From Pseudoscleropodium purum (Eukaryota; Streptophyta; Bryopsida; Hypnales; Brachytheciaceae): a stretch of DNA of 64,000 bases. The notes under the pieces are model-generated. The model worked only from the letters and a program-made list of their open reading frames with translations. It was not told the origin of the DNA and did not search any database. This document shows, one piece after another, positions 22,877 through 33,648 of this stretch. Location: positions 1,614,501 through 1,678,500 of the forward strand of contig OZ017796.1 of NCBI GenBank assembly GCA_963969395.1, read 5' to 3'. A program made the position numbers and the translations under genes. Numbering within the stretch: the first letter of the stretch is position 1; each line of letters opens with the position of its first letter.

Positions 22877-23604
22877 CATATCGACTCGGACCTATCGGCT
22901 GCCAACCGATACAATAGTTTAGCTCTGGAGTTGTGTCACCATCACATTGCTAGACGGATCTGAGTCCTCGCTGCAGGTGTCGGCTGCCAGCCGATACTAA
23001 GGGCTTCGCTGCATGTCGATTGCATGGTTCTTGAACAGGATGTTTTCACTTCAGGATGATTACATGCATATCCACAATATTTACTCATTTGTGAATGTGC
23101 CTTCATATCTTTTAGGGTGTGCCTTCATATCTTGTAGGTTGTGACTATAAGTCTTATGACTAGTCAGTTTTGACATTTTTAATATGTATCCGTTGGCTGC
23201 TGACAAATCACATTTATTTGAATCTCCTATGGGGACCATGTTACAACTGTTTTATCTTCAGTGCACATGCGATTTGCTCATTTCTCTATCTTTCATGTTC
23301 GTTGTCCTGCTTTTTGGTTTTGCGCACTTTACTGTGTTGTCTTATCGGTTGCCAGCCTATATGTCAATGGGCACGGGATGGGTGCACGGTCATAGGCACC
23401 GGTTTTGCTATTGCATAGAAACCGGTCCAAAATACAACAATCCACTTTTTTTTTGTACCCTCGGTTCTTCTGAATACGGTGTGGGTGGGCTGCCAATACT
23501 TTTTAATCATTTGAAGCATGTTCTCTACCTTTTTTAATGTGGCTATGGACTATGAATTTGTCCATAATTTGTGCAATTGTCCATAATTAGTTAAATATAG
23601 GTTA
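22877..23604. other. 3' flank of the transposase-like gene
   Basis: No gene is seen. Palindromes at 22892, 22979, 23186 and 23343, and a short tandem repeat (TGTGCCTTCATATCTT twice, about 23096-23135). The segment passes into the right subterminal inverted repeat at about 23545. Confidence 0.5.
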
Positions 23605-23696
23605 TAATGACCTTTAAGGAGATTTTCAACAAAAATTTACTAAAAAAACATATATTTCTAGTAAATTTTTGCTGAAAATCTCCTTAAAGGTCATTA
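23605..23696. repeat. 92-bp perfect-looking hairpin (mini foldback element) inside the CACTA right subterminal repeat
   Basis: Arms of 38 bp, 23605-23642 and 23659-23696, start TAATGACCTTTAAGGAG and are complementary except for about one base. The left subterminal repeat (10453-10536) lacks this block, so it is an insertion in the right end. It could be a tiny MITE or a microRNA-precursor-like foldback. Confidence 0.8.
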
Positions 23697-23759
23697 CTTA
23701 AAATCTTATGTTTAGGACTATACTTAATAACTCACTTAACCCCTAAAAGTCGGAGACTA

Positions 23760-24691
23760 TGTTTTCACCAAAAACACTTTAAAACTGCCATTTCTAATAC
23801 AATCACAAAATTTTAAATAAAAAACATTTTTGAACACATCCAATTGTAGGATCTTGTAGTAAGCTTGTTTGAGAATATGTGGAAAGTTTCTTAGAAATTT
23901 CCACTATGTAGATTGCAAGATATTAGCATTTAAAGTAACAAGTTTATTTTTTGGGGTGCTGTGAAAATCCGAGCAGCTACACTTCAGAAGGTTGCATTTA
24001 TATGAAAAATTGTCCAAAATGGTGGTTATTCTCTGAATTCATTTTACAAGTCAAGTTGGCTACATGCTTCAAAAATTTCAGATCATTTGGAATCATACAA
24101 TATATAGGAAAAAAATAGTAAGTAGAAAGGAGTAAAGAATGATTCAAAATACTAAATTTTTAACAATTTATTTATGGAATTGAAAAATGCCAATCCCAAT
24201 GGTTCTAATGTTGTAATAAACAATTTACACCCAATATTTTTATTTTTTTCCAAAATTATTGAAAATTGAGTTAAATAAAGGACTTCAAAGTTTATTTTAA
24301 AGTAGGGATTCTATAACAACCTATAAACTCTCACAAACTAATTTTCCTCATAACTTTTGACTCATTGATCAAAATGGAATGATTCAAAGCTTTCCAAGTA
24401 TATAAAAATCAAAAGAACCAATTTAAAATTTTAATTTCTTAAAAAAATGATTTTTAAAGAAGTTTTTTTTGTTGCCCGGGTTGCCTATTAAGCAATGAAA
24501 AGTACATATTATACAATAACATTTTAACCATGAAGTCAAAAGTTATGAAAATTATTGGGCCTTAAAACTACTCCTTGGGCACATGTTGTATAAAAATTTC
24601 AGTGAAAAATAATAAAAACTCCATTCGTAGTGACTAGTGAGCTACCTAAAATTTCTATGTTGCCGTAAAATGCAATTTGGATGTTTAGGGG
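23760..24691. repeat. AT-rich right subterminal segment of the CACTA element, repeated elsewhere
   Basis: About 0.9 kb with no palindrome copy and no gene. Reverse-complement relatives lie at 52893-53860 (shared GTGTTTTTGGTGAAAACATAG and TTAACCCCTAAA.AACCAAATTGC segments), and a direct relative at about 34550-35010. The left end of the element has no counterpart. Phrases such as TCAAAAGTTATGA recur. Confidence 0.65.
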
Positions 24692-24717
24692 TTAAAACAC
24701 CCCTTTTTCTTGTAGTG
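24692..24717 (-). repeat. CACTA right terminal inverted repeat
   Basis: On the plus strand it ends in CCCTTTTTCTTGTAGTG, i.e. CACTACAAGAAAAAGGG read inward. The target duplicate ATG follows at 24718-24720. Confidence 0.85.
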
Positions 24718-26658
24718 ATGAAACCCTATAGGTTTCATCAACCTTTTGGGTGCCATTGGATTACAGTAAGATTTATTCTAATATGGGGTCAAGTTCACAT
24801 GGTGGCAAAATTGTCTCACATTTCCATTAAGATGGCCACAATTTCATCTTCACATATTACATCAAAACCTTCGAATTGTTCAAAGCACTCTAGAGTTCTA
24901 CCAAATCCTTGAAATAAATTGGATTCCACTTAACCTTTGGGGATTTCCACTTACATCTTTGAACATTTATGTTATTTACTTGAATTTCATCACATATATT
25001 AGTCATAGATGAAGATTGCTTTTGATGATTCAAGTGTTCTTTTAGAAGAATCGTGACTGAGAAATTATTCGGACAAAACATTTGCCCTGAAACACACCCT
25101 GTTCATACTCCAGAAATTATCACATGCATCGTTCCACAGCTTAAGTAGTACATGACGACTTTGAGTCTTCGTGAATTGATTGATATTCCTAAACACCGAG
25201 TTAGCTGTTGGAATCTCCTCTAACTAATCCGTCGGTTTCAAAGTGGGTTGGTTTTAGCTGGATTTTAAATGTAACAACATCTGACAATGCTTCAACAACA
25301 TAATAGTTGGATAATGAGGCAGATTTTAATTTCCTATCTTCAATTGCTTACTTGAAAACCTGCTTTGGGCTACCTTCGATCGAATTGGATTGAACATAAG
25401 AACTAGAACAAAACACAGATAGTTGCAGATGACGATTCTCCAATGTTTGAAAGATGCAGACATTCATGAATGCTCATAGTCAAAAATGATAATTACTTCG
25501 ATAAGCTAGTAAGAGTAATGAAAGCGTGTTTGTGAAGAGATGTAGTATGTTACTCAGACCTCAAGAATTCATACACAAGATTCGTTGCAGAAATGTGCTC
25601 AAGCTGGGGTGTATTCTAACTGCTGAAAGTAGTTTTCGGTAGAATGAATCAGTGCAAGCAACTACATGTGAAAGAAACCAAAGCAGATGCATGCATTCAC
25701 GGCCAAATTAAAGTAAGCCTATTTATTAATAACACCTGTTAGACCTGAAATTTCTTCGTGCAAGGATTCAAACTTCGGTAAACATTTTACTCATCCGTTG
25801 ACTCAAACATCGGTCAATGGACCAGACTTTGTCCAATTGATACCAATTACGTAGGGTTGCCCAAACTGGCGGAACATTCATTCGACGACATGCAACTCAT
25901 GAATAATGAAGCAATTGAGGACAAGATTCCAACAACACAGTACTGTCCACCAATTTCTATCAAACAACAAACCAAGAAGTCAAAAACCACATGAATTGTA
26001 CTGATTTTGGACAGTGATCATCAGTCATAAACAGGTGACCCAGAGGGTGGTATGCAGTCCAAACGAGACTTACTGTAAATATGATCATTCCAATTACTCG
26101 AATGCGTTGTCAACGGATTCCAACCCGCAGTGGTAGCAACGCGTGAAGTGTTGCGCCACGATATAGAATGCTACTGTAAGTAGTCTTTGAAGGAAATAAG
26201 AGGAAAAAAAAAAAGCTAAGCCCGGACTGAATAGCGGACTAGCAGAAGAGCAGAAGAATAGTTTGGATCTCTGAAGGTCCTGTTGACAATAGGCAGGGAA
26301 TGGCGAAGCTCTGAACAGAGTGATTATGAAGTACAGAGACTGAAGAGTCCAAATGCACAGCAGTGACTGAAGGAGTAGGATGGAAAGAATAGGAACAGAA
26401 CATGAACAGAACTAAGCAGAGAAGGAACAGAGTATTGGTGACGTCGTAGTGAACTTGGAAACAATGAGCGTCATAGTTCAACAGGCTCTCGTCTTTTATA
26501 GCTGGGAGGAGACGGATTATTTAACTTGCACTGCACTTCATTGCTCCGATTGGCTGTTGCTCGGCTGACCGTGCGTGGGATTGGTCGCCGCCCGGCTTGC
26601 ATTCAGATGACATTGCATTCCTTTCCATCGTCTGGAACATGCATATGGCCCATGTGTG
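24718..26658. repeat. Inverted duplication, arm 2, right piece
   Basis: Reverse complement of 1797-3751, easily followed through the TATA block (26493-26502), the GACTTACTGTAAATATGATC segment (about 26068) and the CGATGCATGTGATAATT segment (about 25120). It ends at about 26658, where a rhomboid gene fragment begins. The open frames over it are not preserved in arm 1. Confidence 0.85.
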
Positions 26659-27540
26659 ACGAGAGGCATTTGGCCAGGTTGAATTGTCACTGACTTCTTT
26701 TGAGTTCGTTAGAACAGGATTAATTGAACGGCTGCGTCTTGTGGATTTTCAGGAGCTTGGTAGTCGAAGTCTACCACAGCAACAGCAGGTGTCCAGAGCA
26801 ATTGGGGAGAGCTGTACGTTTGCAAGTGCCTCTGCAGGTGAATGCAGGTTAATATCTGAGACTTACTGAGACTGGGGCTCAAAAAATTCTTGTTTGCAGG
26901 CATTTCCTTGTCGAGGAATGCCATAATCAGGTTCGTCGAAGGGAGGAAAAAGATTGGACGCAGGAAATCCGTTGCTAGCATGGCCGCATCAACGGGTGGC
27001 GAAGACAGGTCATATTCTGTTCCTAATAGTACGTTCGGGCTTCGGTATTGACTCCAGAAGCCGAGTGTGGACCAATATCATTCTTGGTGTGAATCTTGTG
27101 TAAGGAAGTCCACGTCCTGACTAGCTTACAAGGCTGCTGTCGTGTGAACGAAATTGGATCTGGTTCGTTGTGTTTAATGTATTTCGACAAACTTTGTGCC
27201 CAGAATTGTTGGTGGAACTTTGTCTTGTTAAGCATGGTTGCTACTTCGTGCATCAGTCTGCATTTATGGCGTGAAGTGAACCTCGAAGCAGTCAGGTCTG
27301 TAATTGATTTCTCCATTAATGGACGATGGAAACTTTAGATATGATGTCGTTGGGCTACTTTTTCTTTCTGCGGGACATATTTATTGCATCGAAGGGTAAG
27401 TTGATGATCCAAAGTTGCTTGAAGAGTGTTCGGGGCTCAGATAGCGTCACAAGGCCAACTGCTTTTACTAGGAGCAAAGGTGATTGCTGCTCGTTTCTGG
27501 TGCTATTTACAGAATCGGTACGATGGAGAACATTACTGGT
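26659..27540 (+). pseudogene. Partial rhomboid gene copy 2 (intron 1 to intron 3, decayed)
   Basis: Matches the rhomboid gene from intron 1 (GGCATTTGGCCAGG) through exon 2 (GAGCTTGGTAGTCGAAG and on) and exon 3, in inverted orientation to 7770-6930. Identity is about 85%, with small insertions that break the frame (for example TTAATATCTGAG where the gene has TTATCTGAG). No exon 1 and nothing from exon 4 on, so it cannot encode the protease. It abuts arm 2 of the inverted duplication and fades before the aldo-keto reductase 3' end. Confidence 0.85.
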
Positions 27541-27993
27541 GTGTTCAAGTTTTCGACACATACCCCCCTTGAAGCTGGACTTTTCTATCGAATATTCTAT
27601 GGTTATTAGTGGTACCACCATTGCTCGGACTAAATGAGGACGGACCTGGTCCAAGAACTCTATGTATGTAAAAGAAACAAAGTCTGATCAGCAACAGCAA
27701 GGACTTGCCAGGAAATGTCATAAGTGGGACCGACAACTCCGTGAGTTTATTTTGGTACAACAAACGGCAAGTCTCTGTATTGATAAGTTCAAGAACAACC
27801 GTTACAATCCAGCTTCATCACCGCCTCTCTAGCACGACTCCAGTACTACATCTTGCTTAACTTTACGGACAGAGAATCTCAGACCTGCGTAAATCAGAGA
27901 TGACTACATAGGTACCGATCCAGAAGACCATAAAAGATCGATGGTGCTACGGGGAGAAAACAAGAGATTGATCTCCAGCAACTCTAGCTTGCC
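27541..27993. other. Spacer / probable 3' UTR of the aldo-keto reductase gene
   Basis: No coding sequence is seen. It is less AT-rich than the repeat spacers and lies directly after the reductase stop on the minus strand, so at least part is probably its 3' UTR. Confidence 0.4.
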
Positions 27994-29901
27994 CTACTCC
28001 GAGGTTGGCTTCCAAGATTCCAGAGGGGGACTGCTAATAAAACGGAAGGTTTTCTGCATGAAGGCTTCGTTATATCGATCCCCAGCAATCTCATGGACAG
28101 GCACGGCTGCTTCCAGCTCTTCCATGTCTTCTTTTGACAACGAAACTCCCAGCGCACTGATGTTCGAGTTCAAATTGACGATCTTCGTCGTCCCTGAAGT
28201 TTCAGAAACCCCATGAAATCACTAAGCAGTGCAGGCCATTAACTGAATAAATGATGGTTTCCTTACTAGTGCTATAATTCCTGAGAAGGAGAGCCCTAAT
28301 AAGTTTGAATGCAACTTGGGAACGATTGAATTCGTCAACAGAGACCAACTCATGAGTGGCTGCATTGATGATTACCTGGAATGGGAACCATGTCGGCGCC
28401 TTTTTTATGCACCCACGCTAATGCAAGCTGGTTCAGCGTGCACTTCTTGGCTGTGGCGATGGCTTCTACTCGAGCAAGGAGCTTCTCATTCTTTGCCAGA
28501 TTCTCACCCTGGAATCTCGGAAGCATTGCACGGAAGTCATATCCCCCGGATCCGTCCGAGGTCGCCCCCGCCTTAAACCCCGCCAGAAATCCTCGTCCTA
28601 GGGGACTGTAAGGTACGATTCCAATTCCCAGTTCCCTGCAACCAATTGCCCAAGCTCGGTTTCAGCTAGATTCAAATTTCAAAATGAATTACGAGAAGAG
28701 GGCAGAGATGAAGTACTCTGTTACTAGAATTCGTAGTGCAATAATGCGAGTGCCTTGTGAAGCTAATATAAGTCGACTAGGCTTTCTTTACCTGCAAGTG
28801 GGAATGATATCTTCTTCGATGTCGCGGGTCCAAAGGGAGTATTCGCACTGCACCGCCGAAATGGGATGCACGGCGTGTGCGCGTCGAATGTCCGCAGCAG
28901 AAGCTTCAGACAGCCCCAGATACTTCACCTTCCCGGCTTCCACCAATTCCTTCATTGCGCCGATCTGTCATTCAATGTGCCCATGCCACGTATCAGACAT
29001 TATCGCAATCGGATGCAACCAGATCACGCATGTCTGTATCCCTTTCAATTGACATTCTCACGATCTCCTCGAGCGCATTGTGTTAGTGTGATCGGACTTG
29101 TTTTGTCACATCAGGTTCACATTCACTATCAACAGGTGCCTAAGTACTCTCAATAACTAAGGCGTTCGCGAATATGGATAATTAGAAAGATTCGGATGAC
29201 GTACAATGCACACGAATTGAACAGCTGGACATTGACGCCCTTAAGAACCGTATATTGTAAGCACCTTCTATCGATGAATTCATAAGAATTCTCTAAGCAA
29301 GGATTGAGGAATTTAACGCATGCATGCAATAGCTTACTGTGATTTCGATGGGGACTTTGTCATCCACCCGATGCTGATAGTAAAGGTCGATGCAGTCCAC
29401 CTCTAGCCTCTTCAAACTGCCCTCGCAACAGGAACGCACATACTCCGGATCCCCTCGCACCTTGAAGGTCTGTCCATCCCAGGAATTCGCGAACTTCGTG
29501 GCGATCTGCACCTTGTCGCGAATCCCCTTCAAAGCCTGGAGGGAAAAATGATATATCCAGAACAATGATAAGCACTCAACGAGCTCCATCGCAACTACAC
29601 TCAGTTTAACGTACTACATTGGTCATGGCCGACATTAAAGATTCCATACTTCGCCCGGGAAACACATCAGACGTTCGAGAGAGCTCACCTTTCCCACAAG
29701 AACCTCGTTCACATGCGGCCCATACATGTCCGCGGTGTCGAAGAACGTGACGCCTTGCTCCACCGCATGGTGAATGAGCTTCGTCACTTCCTCTTGCGTC
29801 TTGGAGGTCCCGTAAGCTTGGCTCATGCCCATGCACCCCAAACCTTGCGCAGAAACCTCCAATCCGTGAGACCCCAGCTTCACAACCGGCACTCTCGCCA
29901 T
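27994..29901 (-). CDS. Aldo-keto reductase, plant IN2-2 / perakine-reductase-like (complete, 5 exons)
   Basis: NAD(P)H-dependent reduction of aldehydes or ketones in a TIM barrel; the substrate cannot be read from sequence. Minus-strand exons 29901-29689, 29535-29338, 28964-28792, 28635-28376 and 28193-27994 sum to 1044 nt (347 aa), usual for the family. Start ATG at 29901 ([20 protein letters not shown]). Catalytic tetrad present: Asp55 and Tyr60 in FFDTADMY, Lys85 in IATKF, His126 in YYQH. Later motifs: [65 protein letters not shown], then [15 protein letters not shown]; ends WKPTSE and TAG at 27994-27996. All introns GT/AG, phases agree. Probably cytosolic (no signal seen). The gene looks intact. 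Confidence 0.93.
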
Positions 29902-31570
29902 CGCTGAGCCTTGAATGCGTAGCAATCAGTGCAAATTAATCACAGCAATCGATCAACAATTGCCACAGTCCTGGGAAAAATGTGAACAATGCACTGATTG
30001 TCGGTTGCTCTCACTGCTATTGTGTGGAAAATTCGTGATCTAAAGGGAGTGAGTGAATGTACGAGAGGATTGAGTTGAGGTTTATACTGACTGGACGACG
30101 AGTTTGTTGCATGAAGTTGTACCTGAATTTAACTCACTGCAGTGGATGCCAAGGCAACCGGTTGTTTCCACTGGTCCTTCCTTCTTTTGTTTGATTTCAA
30201 AAATCTTAGTGGAGGCCTTTAATTATTGGGAGGACGCTTCGAATTGGTCTTGAATACAAGTTCCAAGAACGTTCTCTTTCGGTACCCGTGGCATCTGGAT
30301 TTCAATATGAACATTCTGCCGGCTCTGTGAGTGCATTTGTGGCAAGTTCACCAAATGACTGCGGCGTTCCGAGTTTATAAGGAAACTCATAGATTTCTGC
30401 CTGAAATGTACGCTTGTCCACCTGAACATGAGAGCCTTAGTGAGTGGCTGGCAGTTTGGGTACATCTATTATTCGAAATTCAGAATTAGGATATTTATAC
30501 TGTTTCCAAAAGCACAATCATGTTAAACCTTACATGATGCCACAGCCATTTTTAGCCAATGAATGTCAAAGAATCTAAATTCTACATAGGACAAAAGTGC
30601 AATTGTTCATTCTTGGAATTTTGTGCAAAAAGGGGAGATCTTGCATAATAGTTTGACCTTCAATGAGTATTTTTTGTTTATTCAGTTTAAATAGATTATG
30701 TCACATTGAACAAAAAAAGATGATTTTCACGATCATCAACTTGGCGTTTAAGAGTTAACGGGACCTCAAATTTTTTTTAAATTGCCCATAGGACTCTATA
30801 AGTTTGAATTATTGAAAACACTTAATAGTAGAAGGACAAGAGTAGCAACACCTAAAAGAGACTTTTTTTCCTATTCCGAAAAGGTGGATACACAAAAAAT
30901 GAAGTTTTCTTCAAGTTTTTAATCCAAGGACTTTTATCAAAGTCTTGGATTGGTGTATTCTTAGACTTACAAAAGAACCACTTAGTCAAATGTCAAGATT
31001 TTTTCTCCACATTTTCTAAACAACTATGACATTAAAAGAAATTTGAGGGCTTGAAATGCTCACAAGTTATCAAGCTGGGAACAAGATTGGTATAGGACTG
31101 GTGCAACATTGGGAACTATGAGAACTACACTATTGACATGGCTAAGACCCTGCCACATCATCGTCAATTTTTTTTTTTAAATTTTTTTTTGACAACAGAT
31201 CCATTCCCAGAGCTTCGGGAAACAACTACAAGGGAACAAGCTTGAAACAAGCTTCCAATAACCTCAAATTTCTTCTAATGATTATCACCTCTATTATTGG
31301 CAAGCCATTGTAAGTCAAATTTATGAATTAAATTTTGTAAACATTACTAAATTTCCAATGGATTGATTATTGCACAACATAACTAAATTTTTATAAAGTG
31401 CTTGTAAGCTATTGTATATCATTCATTTTTTTAATCATTTTGACATTTTTTTTGGAATTTGAAGTTTCAAGAAGAATGTGATGAGAATTGTCTTGAAATT
31501 TTGGATAAAGGTCATAAATTACTCATTACTAAATGGAGAAAATTAGGCTCAAAAATGAATCTTTTGGTTC
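29902..31570. other. Intergenic region upstream of the aldo-keto reductase
   Basis: 29902-30480 is moderately GC-balanced and probably holds the reductase promoter; no TATA box stands out. From about 30500 it is AT-rich with long T and A runs. No gene is seen. Confidence 0.4.
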
Positions 31571-31699
31571 AAACACTACAAAAAATTGGCTACATAAATG
31601 ATTGCAATAAATGACAATTTTACAACTGCTAAAACTCATTTATATAGTTTATTACTGCTAAATGATTATAGTTGGTAGAGTCATGAAACTATCATTCTC

Positions 31700-33120
31700 A
31701 TTGAGCTAAAATCTACATGAACAGAACACATAGTATCACCATCTTTTTCTTTCTAAATGACAAAGAAGGATAAAGATAGATGAAGAAGTCTCAGGTTTCG
31801 GAACTGCTTTACCAAGCCTACATGGCTAGTCATTTGGTAGTCATTTTGAGTTCCATAGGACCCATGAAAAATTTGACGTTGATGGCCATGTGTCTTTCCC
31901 AGATCAACCGGTTTTGACCTATTACAAATCTAATGTTCTCTTGTTATTTTGAAGTTATGATAGCCCTATAAAAAATCTGACGTGAATATCCACATCAACA
32001 GTCATTCTTCAGTCAATTTGAAGTTATGATAGATCCATGAAAAATCTGATGTAGACATCCACATCAATAGTCATTATTTTATCATTTTCAAGTTATAGCA
32101 ATACATCATACAAAATACATTATAAAAAATGCATTATATACATTACACCATATACAATTTACACCATACATCATATACAATATGCCATACAAAATACACC
32201 CTATGCAATACACCATATACAATATACCATTTTTTGTGAAATATTACAAGGCTTCCAAATCCACTTAATGTAACTATGAGAAATAGAAAGCAAGCCTTTT
32301 ATACAAGTGGGAGGGTAGTAGGCAAGACAAACCATGTGGGATATAAAAAACGTAGAAATTGAGTTACAAGTAATATTTTAGATTTCATTTAGGCATAATA
32401 AATAAAAATTTTTCAACAAATTTTGAACTAAGAAAAATTAGGAAATAAATCTTACAATTATCTCCAAAAATTTATTTCAAATATTGAGTTTCAAATCAAA
32501 AGTTGTGGGCCAATTTGAGAAAAAGATTGGAAAAGATTTCTTTTTTACATTTTTTTAACATTTTTTCTGAATCTAGTAGCGTAGAAGATGTGACGTAGTC
32601 ATTTTTGAGTTGTTATTTTAGTGCAATACTATAATACAACTTCCATTTCACTAGGTCCAATCAAGTAGAAGCCATAGCTATCACTTGTTCAATTATGGAG
32701 CTATGTATACACAGATCATTCTCATGCACTATGAATAGGTGAAGCCCTAAGACAATCATGGTAATTTTATATACACAAGGAATAAATCTAGATTCTTCAT
32801 GGTAAATTTCTTCTATAGAATGCCTTGCTAGTAGAGCCATTCATATTTCCAAGTCAAGCTACACAAGTTTTTTTCTCCAATGTTATTGATAGACCATGAT
32901 CAAAAGTTGTATTACTCAAAGAAGCTAGAGTTAAGCGCAAAGTCGTAGAGAGTATGGATGCTTTCATTGCCACAATAGTAGAGAGTGCAAGGTTGATTCC
33001 TCTCCAAAGGTGGCTAACTCCAATTGAGGCTACTAATCTAGTTGGGGCCATTGAATTGTCAACTAAAGACCTTTTCTTGGTACTAGAACAATACATCTAA
33101 TTCTTTGTCAATTTGTAGAA
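31700..33120. repeat. Dispersed AT-rich repeat, copy 1 (pairs with 59315-63620)
   Basis: Direct-orientation matches to the right end of the window: TTATACAAGTGGGAGGGTAG (about 32300) with 62410; AGTTATAGCAATACATCAT (32091) with 59691; and the CAAGCTACACAAG...AAAGAAGCTA...GTGCAAGG segment (32855-32995) with 63410-63555. It includes a TACACCATA-type microsatellite (32100-32230). No complete open frame; the superfamily is not recognised. The two copies are broken by unshared insertions. Confidence 0.6.
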
Positions 33121-33458
33121 TTCAATATTGTTTGTTATAAAGATAATTGTAATCTGCTCAAATGTTCAGTACTAGAACGGATTGCCATTAAGATGTTTAA
33201 AAACAAAGTTGCGACACTCACTGCGTTTAGTGGTCAATAGAATAAGTCAACTTTGCCATCACCAAAAAATGACTTGTTTGTGACTGTATACATTGCATGT
33301 TAGTCATTTTTGTGGCATTGATATCATTCAACAATCACTTTTTTCCATTTGCAGAATTGCTAGAGTCAATCCCAAATGGGGTTTAATAAATGTGGAACTA
33401 AGCTAATACTTTTGACCATAGTTGACGTTGTTTATATAAATAGAAGTGCAAGCAAAGT

Positions 33459-33648
33459 GTGATTGGACTATTAGAGGGCGTCAACCATTGTGAAGCCATT
33501 CTAGCTGCCATGAATTTAAGTCTTTTGGATGCTTGTGATGATAATTGTTGGATTTGGCCGTCTATCAACCAAAGAGTTTACCAAACCATTGAGATTATTG
33601 CCTATGCCAACAATGTGAACCATAGGTTGATTACAACTCTGCCTCATT
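33459..33648 (+). other. Short open stretch next to repeat copy 1, unknown
   Basis: A frame starting MIGLLEGVNHCEAILAAMN runs to 33737 but crosses into the CACTA-like terminus at 33649. No family recognised; probably the remnant of a coding part of the dispersed repeat. Confidence 0.15.

Larger units (their letters stand above)
10541..23361. repeat. Array of about 28 dispersed 19-bp palindromes, consensus TATCGGCTGCCAGCCGATA
   Basis: Two 9-bp arms flank a single central C or G. Copies near: 10541, 10730, 10923, 11099, 11857, 12213, 13179, 13561, 14203, 15626, 16216, 17189, 17281, 17339, 17420, 17814, 18580, 18645, 19062, 19415, 20701, 20790, 22892, 22979, 23186 and 23343. There are also half-sites around 17529-17640 and 23493. 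Many are perfect; others differ by 1-3 bases, mostly C/T or G/A changes. None of comparable quality is seen outside the CACTA element. Copies lie in introns, between genes and around the divergent promoter; a few lie inside open frames. A two-fold-symmetric site of this size suits a dimeric DNA-binding protein, perhaps the element's own transposase; that is inference. Confidence 0.9.
10427..24717. mobile_element. 14.3-kb CACTA-type DNA transposon carrying several genes and a palindrome array
   Basis: The left end reads CACTAGAAGAGAAC and the right end, read inward on the minus strand, CACTACAAGAAAAA. About 22 of the first 26 bases agree and both end segments run into GGTGTGTTTTAA or GGGTGTTTTAA. 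CACTACAAGAAAA is the classic En/Spm-type terminus. The flanks carry a 3-bp target duplication, ATG (10424-10426 and 24718-24720), as expected for this superfamily, and the empty site is preserved in arm 1 at about 3751. Inside are two divergent gene blocks, about 28 copies of a 19-bp palindrome, and a 0.9-kb AT-rich right subterminal segment. The large internal genes carry stops, so this copy is probably non-autonomous now. Confidence 0.85.

Noticed and set aside
10588..23361. CRISPR-like array suggested by many copies of one short palindrome
   Set aside because: Spacing is irregular (tens to thousands of bases), copies occur in both near-equivalent orientations, and the host is a plant; not a CRISPR array.
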